NCBI GenBank assembly: GCA_012295275.1
Contig: CM022679.1
Coordinates: 20,462,342-20,526,341 of the forward strand
Source: Chrysomallon squamiferum
Lineage: Eukaryota > Mollusca > Gastropoda > Neomphalida > Peltospiridae
DNA length: 64,000 nucleotides
Direction of reading: 5' to 3'
The translations under genes and the position numbers were made by a program. Positions 42,441-57,136 of this stretch are shown piece by piece; position 1 is the stretch's first letter; the number at the start of each line of letters is the position of its first letter. The notes beneath the pieces are model-generated. The model ran no database searches and was not told the origin of the DNA. It saw nothing but the letters and a program-made list of their open reading frames with translations.

Positions 42441-44760
42441 TTGAGCAGCAGAGTTCCCTACCCTTCCAGGCTGACACATGCAGATGGAGACTGAACCTCA
42501 TGACTTATGTGTACAAGAGTGTCCTGTGTGTAAAATGTCATTGCTTTTAAATTTGTTAATTTGTAAACGACAGTAAACTTAAATTTGGAAACACTTGTTT
42601 TCATTAGGGTTTGCTACATTTTTTTTTTTAGTTTTCTAATATATTATTGCAAATACTTGCATGGTTCATTAATATGTGGATCAATCACATTTGAAAATAG
42701 TTTGATGTTTTTTCATGATTTCTTAAAATTATGTTGCATTGTCTACAATTCTTTATACCCTCTCAAAATAACAATTGTAGTAATAATGATTCAAAAAAAA
42801 AAAAAAATAATAATAATAGTAATAAAAATAAAAATAAAAATTATGAGGCCTTTTTAAAATGTCATTACTAATGATATAATTCAACAAATTATTAAATTGT
42901 ATTTAAAATATTTGAAACCTAGTGTATCTAGTATATGGTTTCTTTTTAGAAGTGGCAAATATATAAATAAATTTCTTTTAATGTTAATTTAGGAATGAAA
43001 TATTTGATAATTGTAAAATACATACAAAATTGAAAATCAGTTAACAAATCAATAGTTGATACAAATGTAAAGATACATAATATCTTTGCAGAGAACTGGC
43101 TGAGAGTGGGGCATCAAACTAACAATGCTCATATCTCTCAAGCAACAACAGCACAGTATTTACATTTTTTAAAGCATCAGCTTGTTTAAGATTCAACTAT
43201 TTGATGAAAATTACATTTAACTATATGTTTTTCAGACAAATTTCAATAGTGGTAGGCAGCAAAGGCCAAATGAAGTACATGTATTTATTTTGGGGGATTC
43301 AAGCGACTTTTTTTAAACAGATATAAGGCAAATATTTTTTCTCTCTGATATATAACCATGAAGAAGCTTTGCTGGTTTCTTTTTTTTAATAATAATATAT
43401 ATAAAAAAAAATTATATATAAAAATTAAAAATAATGGATGCTATTGTCAGATTCTTCTTGTCTGCAGAAAACTTCAATCCATTTTCTGAGTAACATATTA
43501 GTTTTCTTATTGCAGCCAATAATACCAGTAAGAAAAGAAGGTGAAACAAATTAACTATATAGTCTCTGAGATGTCTGTCGTTACATACACAGTAACAAAT
43601 ACTGATTTGTTTTTTTATAAAGGGAATGTAATATGCATTGATTATAAATATTTTATTGATTAATAAATAAACAACAACATTAATATAAAAATCTACTTTT
43701 TATACTGAAGAAATAAATGTTTTTCAAAATAAATAGAATTATATAGGTTTATATCAGTAAATGCGAAGCTACACTGGTCATTCATGCATACAATAATAAT
43801 ATAATACATTGTTTTTTAATAACAGTCAGTATAAATTATCTTATATGTGGTAAATTTCTTAAAAAAACAGCATGAATTAGAAACTGAACAGTAAAAACAT
43901 CCTTTTAATAAATTACTTTAAACAATTCTTAAATAACCAAATCAAAATATAGCCAGGTACATATATATATAAAACATGATCAAAACAAAATTGAAAAAAT
44001 CTTTAAAAAAATTAAATTAATGCTTTTAGCACTTTTTCTTTTCATCAATTAAAGTTTAAAATAAATTTACTACAGCATAAAAGAGTTTACAAAATGAAAT
44101 TGGAAATTTAAAATGTATATATAAAAGAAAATCTCTTCAACATATACATACATTGAAGGCTTATTTTCATTTGTAAAAAGTATCAATTGGGGAAGACACC
44201 TTGCAGTATGATTTGATAACAACAAATTTTCAAAACTTTGAAAAAATACTTAAGGTTAGAAATTTTAGTAAAAAATACTTCTGCCCTCAGTAAATTTTGT
44301 ATTAATTTTATTGGAAGACTAACAAACATTATTGATCTTGTTCTTTTTGAAGTCTGATTTTTACCATAATAATGACTCTTTACATTACTGTGAATTAAAG
44401 GTTAATACCAAAATTCAGTTCAAATGTTTTATAATTAGAACATAAATAATAATTACTGCTTCTTATAACTGACTTATTGTTTATTTTCAACATGACCAAC
44501 TAACAAAACATAAAACAGTTTCTACAACAAACATTTCACAGCATAAATACTGACTGAATTATTAACTTGATTGATAAGGTGGGTTTTAAAACTTTCTAAA
44601 CATGGATATTTTAATCAGTAAATATATGATAATAACATAATGATATGAATGTGTTTTTCCTTGTGTTTTATATGCCAAGTAAAACAAAAATAACAACAAC
44701 AACAAAGGTTTTAAAACTGTTTGCAAATTAACAAGACGTGATAAATACTGACACAAATGT
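42441..44760. other. Non-coding AT-rich stretch
   Basis: No exon, RNA gene or transposon terminus was recognised on either strand. It contains poly-A tracts and AT-rich low-complexity sequence. Downstream exons of the protocadherin gene would be expected in this direction, but no cadherin linker motif, membrane span or tail was seen. Confidence 0.6.
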
Positions 44761-44764
44761 ACTT

Positions 44765-45160
44765 TTCCTTGTACACATTAAAACTTTAAATATCTGACCT
44801 CATATGACTTAAATGTTAATTTCAAAATGTGAATAGCAAAGTTTTCTCTTCCTCATTCATTTAGCAACCATTGCAAAATTAGTACAGAAAACAGTGAAAA
44901 AATAAAAATTATAAAAAAACTACAAAAAAAAACAACTAAACATTAAAATCAAAGACAATGGATAATCAGCTTTCATAAAACAAATGACTAATATCGATGG
45001 AGTAAATACAAGTACTTTATTCTCATTTATTTCACAAGAATAGTAAAAAAATGTTTTATTTTATTTCAATATATGTAATATGAACAGTTGATATATGTTT
45101 GTATAATAAAAGTAAATTAATCTATTAAAAGAGAGAAGTCTCCTATTATCTATAATTTAA
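44765..45160. repeat. Dispersed repeat, copy 2 of 3
   Basis: Matches 2460-2885 over its whole length (for example the blocks at 44790-44830 and 44938-45030). Its right part also matches 56122-56375. It lies downstream (3') of PARP copy A and marks the left edge of the tandem-duplicated block. Confidence 0.75.
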
Positions 45161-45772
45161 ATCTATAAATCAGTTCTAATTATGTGTAATTTCTAGTCAT
45201 AAATACATGAAGTATATGCTATTGTAAGAAATATACATGAGTAAAAAATATAGTAATAATATCTGTAAATATTATAGCATATATAATATTTTTATATTTC
45301 AGTCACACAGTTCTGACCACATACTTGATTTTTCTTCAAACTGATTATCAAAAATATCCAGTTTATAACAGTGTTCCAGAATGTCAAAACATGTTTACAT
45401 AAGCAAAAAAGGTTTATTAAATTTCCACTAATTATATGACAAAATTAACTGCTATCTGAATCTTTTATAGTACATATTATCAAATATTTTGTTAAGATAA
45501 ATAAACAAGATTTTGTATTGAAACTCTATGTCTGTAGTTTGTTAGATGGGAGAAGAAAATGTTAAAGCAGGCTAAATAATATTTCTCTAGCAAAATAACA
45601 AAACAAAACAGGCCAACAATCCATTTTGATAAAACATCAAAATATCTAAAGTTTACTTTTTAAATTTAATCTTGCTACATACAAATAACTAAAGCTGAAA
45701 TTTAATGTTTTACAGTTTATTTAATGTTTTCCTTATCAAGAAACTCTATTTATGGATAGGTGACCTGTGTGA

Positions 45773-46176
<404 letters not shown>

Positions 46177-46346
46177 CTGTTAAATATTAACAATGATTTT
46201 AATATACTAATTAACATAAGAACAAATATCCAAAAAAAAAAGAAAAAAAAATAATAAACGAAATGTTTTTATTTAAAAACATTCTGTTAATTTACAGTTA
46301 CATAGTGTCAAATCAAATTATTAACTTTTAATTTGTTTTCTTTATT

Positions 46347-47514
46347 CAGGATTCGTACACCTTCAGATGTCAAAATTTCCATACATTCCTTGCATATGTT
46401 GTTGTTTCTTGACCCCCCTTCAAGAGTAATTTAATTGACGTTCCATGTGCGATGTTTCCTAAGTGGAGGGATAGATCCATCTAGAAGTTGTGGGGGCTGA
46501 ATATGATGGGGTGTTGTCAAAGTAGTCCAGGAGTTCTTCTGGTGTGTGCTCCAGTAGATATCCTCCACTGGTAAAAAGGTGAGGAGTGCATCTAGCATGC
46601 CACAGAAGAGTTTCTTGTCCTCCTCTTCTCTACATTGGTGTTCAAGACCAAGAGTTTGGATCTTTCTCCATGTGGCCACGTTAGATGATAGAAGCAGCCA
46701 TGTACTTTGACCTGGGGTCCAAAGGATGACATCACAGCATTAATCACAGCTTGCTCCAAGTCAAGGATGATGATTGAGGGATCATTCTGGAAACCAAACT
46801 CTGTACATCTGCAAATCGTAGGTGGACTGATGCTTGTTCGGCAGGAGTACCCGACCCCTTTTAAAGACCTCATAATGTGTGCAATTGGAAAAGAGAAGCC
46901 ACCTTCTTGTGGCCTCTGTGCACAAAGATCAACCAGGTGTAATGAAGCATCATCCTCCCAAGTGCAATCAAAGAATTAATACTTTGATAAACATGTAAAA
47001 GATACTTATAAAAAATTAAGAGTGTTGAATTATCCAAAATTATCATTACAGAGAGGGAATTGACAAAGTGGGTTATTGTCCACTGGGGAATTGCCTGAGT
47101 GGGGAATTGTCCTGGAATCTAATTAAACATATTTGAAAAAAAAAACTGGAATACTGGAAATTAAATACAGCTTTTTCTGGCAATATGCATCTCTCGAGCA
47201 AGCACAAGTGCTGATAGCCTGATTAATCTTTCAGGATCAGGCTAAAATGGAACCATCACCAAAACAAAACCAATTTCTTTGGTTAGGCTATAACAGCACT
47301 CGTTACACTAGCTAAAACATGAGATGAGTCTGGGCTAAATATTGGTGAAACAAACCAGTTTTTGATACATTTTATTTACGGCAAAGACACAATTTTCCAT
47401 AACTTTTCATAGCCGAGGTATCAAAACCTGATTTTCCAAAACCTTTAATGTCCTGGAAAACACTGACGAATTTCTAAAACTTTCCAAGACTTTCCCAAAT
47501 GTGAACGAACCCTG
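46347..47514 (-). mobile_element. TIR-flanked MULE-type transposon remnant in PARP copy A
   Basis: The ends are inverted: caggattcgtac at 46347 and gtgaacgaaccctg ending at 47514. On the minus strand, 46975-46430 encodes broken MULE transposase text: PSIIILDLEQAVINAV, VKVHGCFYHLTW, ATWRKIQTLGLEHQ, GMLDALLTFLPVEDI. This matches the aspartate-containing strand and the C/H region (HGCFYH) of the MULE/Mutator transposase domain. Frames change at least twice and the 5' half is missing. A related copy occupies the same intron of PARP copy B, so insertion preceded the gene duplication. Confidence 0.8.
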
Positions 47515-50108
47515 GCTATTATTATTATTATTATTATTATTATTAGCAGGAAGTAATATTTACTGTAGATCTTTCCCCAGCATAAAAATACGAAGTACAG
47601 TCATGTATAAATGAGTAAAGGAGAAATGGATAAAACAGGAAATTAGGTGATTTGTGTACACTAACTGATCATGTTTCCTTAGTTGTACACAGTAGAAAAA
47701 CCCCACAAAAAATAATAACTACATAAAAAGCAAACATAAAATACTGTCTTAGTATGAAAAAATCAAGAATTTGTAGTAAAAAGTTCACTACAGAGAAAGT
47801 AGACTTACTAACAGTAGTTGCTCCATAGTTCTCCATTTTCAATTCTCTCCAGTTTTTCAATATTTTGAGACAATGTCTCACAAAAAAGACTGTTAATTTC
47901 CATGAACTCTTGGCTCTGCTGGTCAACCTGAAAATATCAGACAGGTCAAGATATAAATTTTAAAAAGTTTTTCTTTCTTTCTTTTTTTAAATCCATAAAC
48001 TCCCCTACAATTAATTGTCTTAAATATTTAAATATAATTATTTTCAATAATTTGAAATTTAAAACAATCCACTTTTCATCATCCTGTTTCTTTTTTGATA
48101 ATTATTAAGTTTTTAACATTTGATATCTAAACTGCATGCAATTAAAGTATAGCCTCAGTGATAAGAAGAAATAATGTAAATTTTATTCTCAATACTTTCA
48201 GGTAATGTTTTATTTGTTTTTTGCAATCCCATACTTAATTAATAATAAAGTATAATAAAGGAAGGATTCCAGATGAAAATTAGGAGGGTGCTACCGTTTT
48301 CCTACAGTCACAACATCACTGCATACATAATGGATCTATTTGCTCTTTGGATTCTTTTTTGTATTGTCAGGAAAACAATAAAATAATAATTCTAAGCTGT
48401 GTACTATTAAATGGAAATGAAGCCCATAATTAACTGTACTGAAGTAACTATTTCACACACCAGTTTCACTTGATAATGCTTAATCACATCTTCTGATGTT
48501 ACTTTCCATTCTTTTGGCACAGAACACTTCAACTGGCCATCAGCAACATCATCCATAGTTCTGAAAATAGATCAGGATCAGAATATTAAAGATACAAAAC
48601 AATTAAATTGACACTGAAGCATTTTGACTTAACATTGACATCACATTTGTTACATGTTTATAAAATGCAGTTCCTTGATATGTAAAATAACTTGATTTCT
48701 TAAGAGTTTGTTTATTAGTAAAGTATGACATGAAAATAATGTTTATGAAATGTACAACTTAAAAAATTTCAACTAATTTTAGCAGAATCATTTTTATAAT
48801 CAGTGGTTAAGATTGTTTATCAGTTTATAGATCTGAGTTTATCTGTAACAATGACTTAAATATTTGGTAAGAATTTCAAGGTGCTAGACTTAAGTGTTTA
48901 TATTTGCTATTTTAAATGTACCTTACTCAGTATTTTGTGGATGGAAGTAAGTTGTTCTGCGCCGAACCTTGCGTTCTGTGTTTCTTTTACAGTTTATTTG
49001 TTTCATTTCAGTGAATGACAGAACATAACTAAAGGAATCATTTTCAAACTGAATGTCAGCATCTGGATTCTTTTGATATTCTCTCTCAATCTTGTCACTA
49101 TCAAGATCTGCTTTCCAACCATTTATATCCTTTAAGAATAAAAAAATAGAAGCTTGAGTACATTAAGTAATGTGGTTGCTATTTAACTGCAACAGGATAA
49201 ATGTTTTCAGTGAAACATAATTATACTTCTTTTGAAAAAATATCTGTTTAAATTAATTCAGCAGTCTGATATTAATTATATAATGGATGATTTAAATAAC
49301 TAATTTATTTTATCTACTTACTGGTTCACCAAATTCTTTCCACTTTCCATTCTCATCCTGCCAGTACCAATGCCAGGTTGTTGTCCATCTTTGAATGGAA
49401 GGAGGTGCTATTGCAGAAGAAATTGTTGTCAACCTTCGAATAAGAATTTCATCTTCTCCACCCATGATCTCATCTCCAGTCATTGAATCAAAATCAATGT
49501 TTGTTACAATGTCACTGAAAAATTACAGTTGAATAAATATTTCATTTCACTTTGTTGTTGTGAATAAATGGTTAAAATATGCTGGTTTTTCTTACTTTGA
49601 AGTAATTATTTAATGTTTTTAATGGAAAACCTGTCTTTGCTAACAATAAGTAGAGCAGTAAAATAATACAGCTACAAAAAATCTTATTGTCAAAATTTTA
49701 CATCATACATAGCAAACTGATAGCTGTGGCTAGAGAAAAAAAAAAAAAAAGGAAACAAAGACAGAGAAAAGGTTTCTTGATTGAAAAGTGTTTTTTTGTT
49801 TTTTAATTTTCTACGTAAAACATGCATATTTTTTTAAGTAACAGTGCTCAAGATCTCTGATTTGCTTTTGTAATAGCACTTATTAATGAAAAAAACTGTT
49901 TATTATATATATATATTTCAAAATACAAAAGAGTGTTTTTACAAAATTAAAAGTACAAAACATTCATTAATAAGTTTTTGTTGAACAGCTTGCAAGAACA
50001 ATTTTCATTCATCATTTCTAATGATCTTGTATTTAAACAATAACAAAAAATAAAAAAAAAAAAAAATGAAACATTAAAAAACCCTATAAAAGTAAATCAA
50101 TATTATAC

Positions 50109-51234
50109 CCCATCATTATATAGCACTGAGATTTATCCGACTGACTAAAGATTTTCTCTATTGCAATGTTGTTGTCTTCATTAAAATCAGTCCATTCCAA
50201 ATCAGTGTCTGTCTTCCACTGCCACTGGTAAATTCCTGACTTGTGTTCAGAATGACAGGAAGATCCAAATTTGCATTTGCCTCTGAGATGATAAATACAA
50301 ATTACTGATGGTTGTTTTTCTCCAGTTTTTTTCATTCTTGGTATTCTGCCAGGCTCACTCATAGCACTTGATTTAGTAGGTGTTGTGGTGGTTTTAATTT
50401 CAGGTTGAAAATCAATTTCTCCTTCATCCGGATATTTCATTGCATACTGATCACTCGAATAACATCTTTCAGCTGATCTGTGATGTTCTGGCTGATGCCC
50501 TAAACAGCTGGCATTTTGTGTTATTTCTTTATGAAAGAATTCTCTAAGTTCTTGCAGAATTTCATCTGGTGACTGATTAATATTAAAACCATAGAGTTTC
50601 AGTACATTGGTAACATTTGGATCCTCAGCAGAATGGTTTCGTTTGCAGTCGTTAAACTTGCATGTACTTTCCAAAAAATACTTACACATATGTAAGTTTT
50701 TGCAATTTTGGTTTGAACATGTTTTTGAACTGTTATAAAATGTACAAATCCGAGGCATTGTGGTAATATTTCTGCAACTTGTTTGACAGACCAAAAACCT
50801 TAAATGTTCAAGTTCAATATTTTTGACATCAAGCAAATGAGCCCTGAAAACCTGCTCATTATGTCTTGATCTATAATCATGACCAAATGAGCACATTTCA
50901 CCGAAACTACAACGACCTGATAGGAAAAAATATTTGCATATATGAAGGTTTCCGCATTTACCATCACAATTTCCCGCTTTGTATGTTCTTGACATAGTGC
51001 AATGTCTGTAATTGCGCATACTTGTAAATATGTATTTCCTTTACGAACGACATTTCGGGATGAAAAAAATTGTGGATATTTCTCCAGAAACTTTATAAGT
51101 AAATCATTATCTCGAATGTTCACCTGTGTCTGTGATTTAAGCTCCAACGATAATGTCTCTATGCTTAACAAACATCGATGTCTTAGTAGAATCGAATTAA
51201 TGTGGACCGCTAGTTGTTCGTTTTCCTTCGACAT
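50109..51234 (-). pseudogene. PARP copy A exon 1: winged helix, CCCH fingers, WWE1 start
   Basis: ATG at 51232-51234 opens MSKENEQLAVHINSILLRHR, a helical region like the N-terminal winged helix of ZC3HAV1. The frame runs to TDIALCQEHTK, after which the conserved finger text CDGKCGNLHICKYF continues only in the -1 frame. The switch lies near 50970-50980 beside a GGG run. The second frame then stays open for about 285 codons through five cysteine/histidine clusters into WWE1, to donor GG|GTATAA. The sequence around the switch has no convincing slippery heptamer, so programmed frameshifting is unlikely. Confidence 0.8.
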
Positions 51235-51239
51235 TATGA

Positions 51240-51849
51240 CAGTTCAGTATTATTCCACTTCTGGTTTCCCATGAATTTACTTTAAATTTATTATCTAAAA
51301 TGGTTCTGGAAATAAAAAATAAAAAAAATTGTCGAAATCGAAAGTAGAGCAAATACTGCGAATTATTTCATCTGTCACTTTCTCGCGTGAATGTTCAAAT
51401 ATGATTTTTTTTTTTTTTTAAGTCTACAGCTACTAAACATCTACAGCAGCGTTTCTCAACCTTTTCACCCTTGCGTAAAACTTTTGAAATAAATTACGTC
51501 TTAAGGAATCCCTGCATAAAAAAATGTATATCCCTCATCACGAGGTTTTTATTCACAAACACACCCACACACACACACACACAAATCTAAACTCAAACGT
51601 AAAAAATAAACATTTGTAACAAATATCACATACTTATAACACATAGGTGTAAACAGAACGAAAGCAGATAACTGCTACATCAGTTTATCATCTTTTTATC
51701 CTATACTGAAATGTTGAAAAGACATAAAATAAATCAGTGAATGGACAAGGAAATGTGACTTTCAGAGCCATTTGATAAAGTGAAATAGCTAATTTAATGA
51801 AAATCTCCGAGATCAAGGTAATGGATTTGAAAGTTTATTTTATTTTTTA

Positions 51850-51898
<49 letters not shown>

Positions 51899-52940
51899 TT
51901 AGATCAAATGAAATATGAAGAGTAAACTGTTACTCCCCTACAGCAAACTAAGCACATTACTTCGTTCATCGCCATCAAATGTACGAACAGTATTCCCTAA
52001 GTGTATGCTTCCCTCGTTATTGGCTACACTCCGCTGTCAGTTTCGGGAAGCTTAGTTCCATCTGCCAGACACGATGTCTATAAATAACATACACGTTTTT
52101 AAAATTATCACCTATAGATATATTATATAATTTGGTTTTGAATATGACTTTTTATCAAAAGGTTTTGTCATTAGAAAACTGTCTAAAATAAATAGTTGTT
52201 TTTTTTGCTTTGAAGAAAGTCAAGAAAAATGATATAAAAATATAGATAAAAAAACAACTCACAATTATTAATTGGGTTATTTTAATAATTTATTATTATA
52301 TTATTTATTGTATTGATTTAAAATAGTTCTTATTAATATTAAAATTTTATTTGAAAAGAAAAAATTAATTTTGACAAGAGGAACGGATACTCATCAAGCC
52401 TTTTTTTTTTTTTTTATCAGCCTTTACTAGCTCGAGTCTGAAGAAAACCTGCAACATTTTAAAAGGAAAAGATGATCTCCTTAAAAACTAACATTTCTGA
52501 TTCTCTAATTTATCCCTTCTAAATGTATTTCACCATTTAGATCTGATTAATCTGATATTAAAATTATTTTTGTACAGGTGTAAGTGACGTTATGAATTTT
52601 CAAAGATTTTATTTGATTATTGTGGATTATCAAAAAAAAACATTAGACAGAATATTCGTGTGACGAAGATGGATAATCTCGTCTTTGTTTTAATGCAAAA
52701 ACCAGTTATCAAATCACTTTATTTTACAAGTATTATTTTCGACTTAAAATACGTTTTATCTAAAAATTTCACCACTTAAGAAATATTTATTTAACTGCCA
52801 TGTCAAAATAAAGCAGTAGCAGTTATATGCCCTTAATTTAGTAACAAACAAAAAATAAATAAATAAATAATAACAATTTTAAAAAGTAAATATATAATAA
52901 TAATTTAAAAAAAAAAAAAAAAATTATTTGATTTTATTCA

Positions 52941-52971
<31 letters not shown>

Positions 52972-53455
52972 TACGTTTTTCATCGACTTCAGATCCTGTT
53001 GATATAGATACTGCTAAAAAAAAAAAAAAAAAAAAAAAAAAACCAAAAAAAAACGCGCCTGAAGCAGAAATTGGCGGTAGAAGTCATATTTTAATAATTA
53101 CTTCCTACTTACCTCCCTTGGGTTAAACGAGCAAATAACAAAATATCCTCTACATAAAGTCGAAAACTTTATAATTTGAAATCCCCAAAACCCAGTGATA
53201 TTTTATTTTCATTAGTTGCAAGTATTTCGTAGAATCACTGTTCATTAATATGTAAATATTGCAAATACTGGAATAGTTTTATAAATATATTTTGAAGAAA
53301 AATCCCAACAATACAAAAATTGGCTGAGAAACAATAAACAATATTCAGTATAACTTACGTATGTTTAATATGTAATATTTATATTACTAATATAAAAACA
53401 ATAAATAAATAAAAAAATTAAGATTGAGAGTTATTATTATGAATAAAATACTTCT
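51240..53455. other. Intergenic, repeats and possible PARP promoter
   Basis: The first 200 bases upstream of PARP copy A's ATG are relatively GC-rich and may hold its promoter. Further right are an ATT run (51855-51900), a CpG-containing patch (51955-52080), poly-A tracts (53010-53045) and AT-rich sequence without recognisable exons. Confidence 0.5.
51447..51560. mobile_element. Possible single terminus of a hAT-like element
   Basis: cagcgtttctcaacc at 51447, followed by aaggaatccctg near 51503, resembles the terminal sequence of Charlie-type hAT transposons (CAGNGGTTCTCAACC...). No matching right terminus or target duplication was found, so this is either a solo end or chance. Confidence 0.35.
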
Positions 53456-53460
53456 CGTTT

Positions 53461-55740
53461 TCAGAGTCATGGAATTCAAATCGCATGATTCACAATTTCT
53501 GCATAGACTTCAAGATCTGTATTTTGTTCCTCCTGATTCAGACAGTGCTGCCGAAAAAGCTGATATTGTTAGAAACATGATGGTGCATTTGTCTTATGGC
53601 AAGACATAAAACATGTAAGTTCGTGTTATAACGTTTAAAATTCTGAACAATGAGAAAACAAATGGCATGCTTCCCTCGTTTTTGGTTAATAAAGGGTTTT
53701 TTCTTTCACGAAGAGACTGATTTCATCTGGAAATGTGTTTCCATTTTTTTTTTTTTCTCTCAGAAATCCTGCATCGAGCTCAATAAAATATCAGCATTTC
53801 ATTATTCTAAGTATGTATTTGATTGCTTATTTAATGCAGTGATGTATAAATATATTGGCAATGGGAATATGTGTGTGTATGTGTTTAATTAATAGATACA
53901 AGATGCTTCACAAAGTTTAAAATATAAATGATATGTGTGTAGAATAGTGGGTTCAAACAGAAAATAAATATATATTTGTAGATCTACAAACAGCTGCTAA
54001 AACGTTAAAAAATCTTCAATTGCCAAGACCAGTTATTAAAATAATTTTAAAAATAAAGTGTTTTGTGTATGTGTAATAACAATTGTAAAGGTAAATATTT
54101 AATTTATTTAATATTTTCTTTAGCGTGCCTATGGATTGTGATGCTTTAGAAAGTTACAAACATCAATATGAAAATTTAATGGATTCCTTTGATGCCAAGA
54201 CTGGTAATAGTCAGTGTTATATAATTTAATGGATTTAAAGTTTAATAATTATTTCAATTATATATGTGTGTGTGTATGTATGTATGTATATATATATATA
54301 ATTGAAATACACATATATAAATGAAATAATTATTAATGTTTTGTTTTTTTGTTGTGAATTACAACTAACAAAAAACATATATACTTTGAGTCAGATTTAA
54401 TAAAAAATTATCTTCAGTAATTGATAATGAATGTTTCTAGTTTTGCAAAATATCAAATATTTAAACACCATCAATTTGAGATTTTATAATTATTTCAAAA
54501 TAATTTTGCTGATGTAAATAGATATAAAATGGGAGATTGAAAAATCTATTCCAACCTATTTTTTATATTTTAAAAACTTTTTTAATTAACATTTTTCTTT
54601 TTTCTTTCCAGCATACTTACAATAAAAAGTATCTTAAACATTTCCATGATTTTTTTTTTAAATAAAAAATAAAATAATAATAAATAAAATATATGGATAC
54701 AAAAATAAAAATAGTTGACCTTAAATAAAACATAAAATAAACCTTGTAATATTCATTTTGACTGATTAAATCAATCTAGTTATCAAAAGCTGTATTATTA
54801 TTTATGTTCATGAAGTAATTCAGAAAAAAAATATTTTCAGAAGACATTTTAATTTTTAGTTTACGCTTTACAGACATTCAGAAAAGGGAATCATCTTTGG
54901 CTCTTAAAAATGTTCTTCAGAAGGATTATGTAAAGAAAATAATAACTTGGGAAGACGTGGGTCTAAAATTTGTATTTTTTAATTTTTTAAATTATTATTT
55001 TTTATTTTATTATTATTATATTCATTTATTATTATTAATTCTTTTAATTTCATTATTACACCAAATGTTGATTAGTTACCATTAATTCAAGTTCATGTTC
55101 TTGAAAGATAATACAGTTTATTTTTCAATCTTGAAGAAAAACCATTTTATTGATAATACTGTAAAAATTCTTAACAGAATAACATAATGTTAAATGTTTT
55201 ATATTCATGAGGGAAAAAATGGAATTAAGTATTTTGAACTGTTAATTTATATTTTTTTTAAAATTCATTTGATGCTGTTATAAATTTATCAAATGTTTTA
55301 CAATTTTAAACTACGTAATTTTAATGGTTTAATAAAGCTGTTTACAGAAATAAATTTAAATGAAAATAAACAATGTAATTGCTATTGTTTCCAGATTTAG
55401 AAATTAGTACCTGTCTGTATTTAAAAAGTGTAGTTATGTATTTTACATTCTTTGTCTCTGTAAAAAAATAATATCTATAATAATAATGAATAGATCTGAA
55501 CGTAAATATTACTGCTGAAAAAATGCATTGATGCAAATGGATTATGATAACCCAAACTGAGGTACCACAGTGTGTTTCCGGTCTTGTTGTTATATAAACC
55601 TACAAACTATTGATATTCAGATGTATGCTAAAATGTCTTTAAACATTCATTCATCATTTGTATTGAATATCAGATTCCAGAGAGATACAAGGAAGTGCTG
55701 ATACAAGAAATCTACCAGCTGCACAGAATTTGTTTTACAG
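53461..55740 (+). CDS. Unrecognised spliced gene fragment, helical
   Basis: Candidate exons: 53461-53609 (frame MEFKSHDSQFLHRLQDLYF, ending in TAA or an unseen donor), 54130-54203 (DALESYKHQYENLMDSF, donor GTAATA, phase 1), 54877-54957 (IQKRESSLALKNVLQKDYV then KKIITWED, donor GTGGGT, phase 0), 55676-55740 (IPERYKEVLIQEIYQLHRIC). The last three join in matching phase. They read as a charged, leucine-rich helical protein such as the start of a HEAT/ARM-type repeat protein, but no family was recognised. The gene appears cut off at about 56.1 kb, where the duplicated PARP block begins. It is oriented away from PARP copy A. Confidence 0.5.
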
Positions 55741-56121
55741 AAAGGTTTTTTTTTCACTTATTTAATAAACAAATATCTCAGATATAATAAGTTTAAAAAA
55801 AATATAAAACAATGATATGTAAAATATCTCTGTATAAAGTATTCTTTAGAATTTACAACATTGCCAGAATATTTTATAATAATTAAAGAACTGTTTACAA
55901 CATCGGTAATAAATCATTTATCAGTAATTAAATATTGTCTTCTACAAATTTATAGGCATTATTTTATTATTTTGGAACAATCTGTCTTTGCTCATAACAA
56001 AGCTATTGCTTAGTACCCGTTTATCACATTTGAAGCCTACATTTTGTATTATTTCCGAAGAGCAGTTATTATATTCTCAGTTATCAATTATATTTTTGCT
56101 TTGCCATGACAGCATACAACA

Positions 56122-56375
56122 GAAAAACAACTAAACATTAAAATCAAAGACAATGGATAATCAGCTTTCATAAAACAAATGACTAATATCGAAGGAGTAA
56201 ATACAAGTACTTTATTCTCATTTAATTCACAAGAATAGTAAAAAAAAAAAAATGTTATTTTATTTCACTCCAATATAGGTAATATGAACAGCTGATATAT
56301 GTTTGTATAATAAAAGTACATTAATCTATTAAAAGAGAGAAGTCTCCTGATTATCTATAATTTAAATCTATAAAT
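56122..56375. repeat. Dispersed repeat, copy 3 of 3; left edge of duplicated block
   Basis: Nearly identical to 44922-45160 and similar to 2625-2880. The match with copy 2 starts abruptly near 56122; sequence to its left shows no homology, which defines one boundary of the PARP tandem duplication. Confidence 0.75.
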
Positions 56376-57136
56376 CATTTCTAATTTTGTAATTCCTAGT
56401 CATAAGTACATGAAGCATATGCTATTGTAAGAAAAATACATGAGTAAAAAAAATTTAATAATATTTGTAAATATTATAGCATATATAATATTTTTACAAT
56501 TCAGTCACACAGTTTTGTCCACATACCTGATTTTTCTTCAAACTGATTCTCAAAAATATCCAGTTTATAATAGTGTTCCAGAATGTCGGAACATGTTTAC
56601 ATAAGCCAAAAAGGTTTATTAAATCTCCACTAATTATATGACAAAATTAACTGCTATCTGAATCTTCTATTATAGCTTCTATTATACAGACATTGAAGCT
56701 AAACTTTTGATTACAGTAAATTTTCCTAAAGGTAGAAAATATTTTGAACATATTTAAAATTATAAATGTTTTTGAGTAACACTGCACAGGTACAACAGTA
56801 AAATGTTTATAAATGTGTATTCTTTACAAACACATACACATATACTGACACACACACGAAGTAGAGATTTATAATTATATTCAAAATTAAATACAGTACA
56901 TATTTAAAAGACAATATGAAACATTTGCATAAATCTGTATTTAGTAGTAAAACAAAATGTTAAAGCAGACTAAATAATATTTCTCTAGCTAAATAACAGA
57001 ACAATCCATTTTGATAAATAATCAAAATATCTAAAGTTTACTTTTTAAATTTATTCTTGCTACATACAAGTAACTAAAGCTGAAATTTAATGTTTTCCTT
57101 ATCAAGAAACTATTTATGGATAAGTAACCTTTGTGA

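Noticed and set aside
50960-51000. Programmed -1 ribosomal frameshift in PARP copy A
   Set aside because: The bases at the frame switch do not form an X XXY YYZ heptamer and no obvious downstream pseudoknot was seen; a missing base beside GGG is simpler.
50985-51035. Short intron joining the two frames of PARP copy A exon 1
   Set aside because: The available GT and AG sites give introns of only 17-45 bases and would remove conserved cysteine-containing text.
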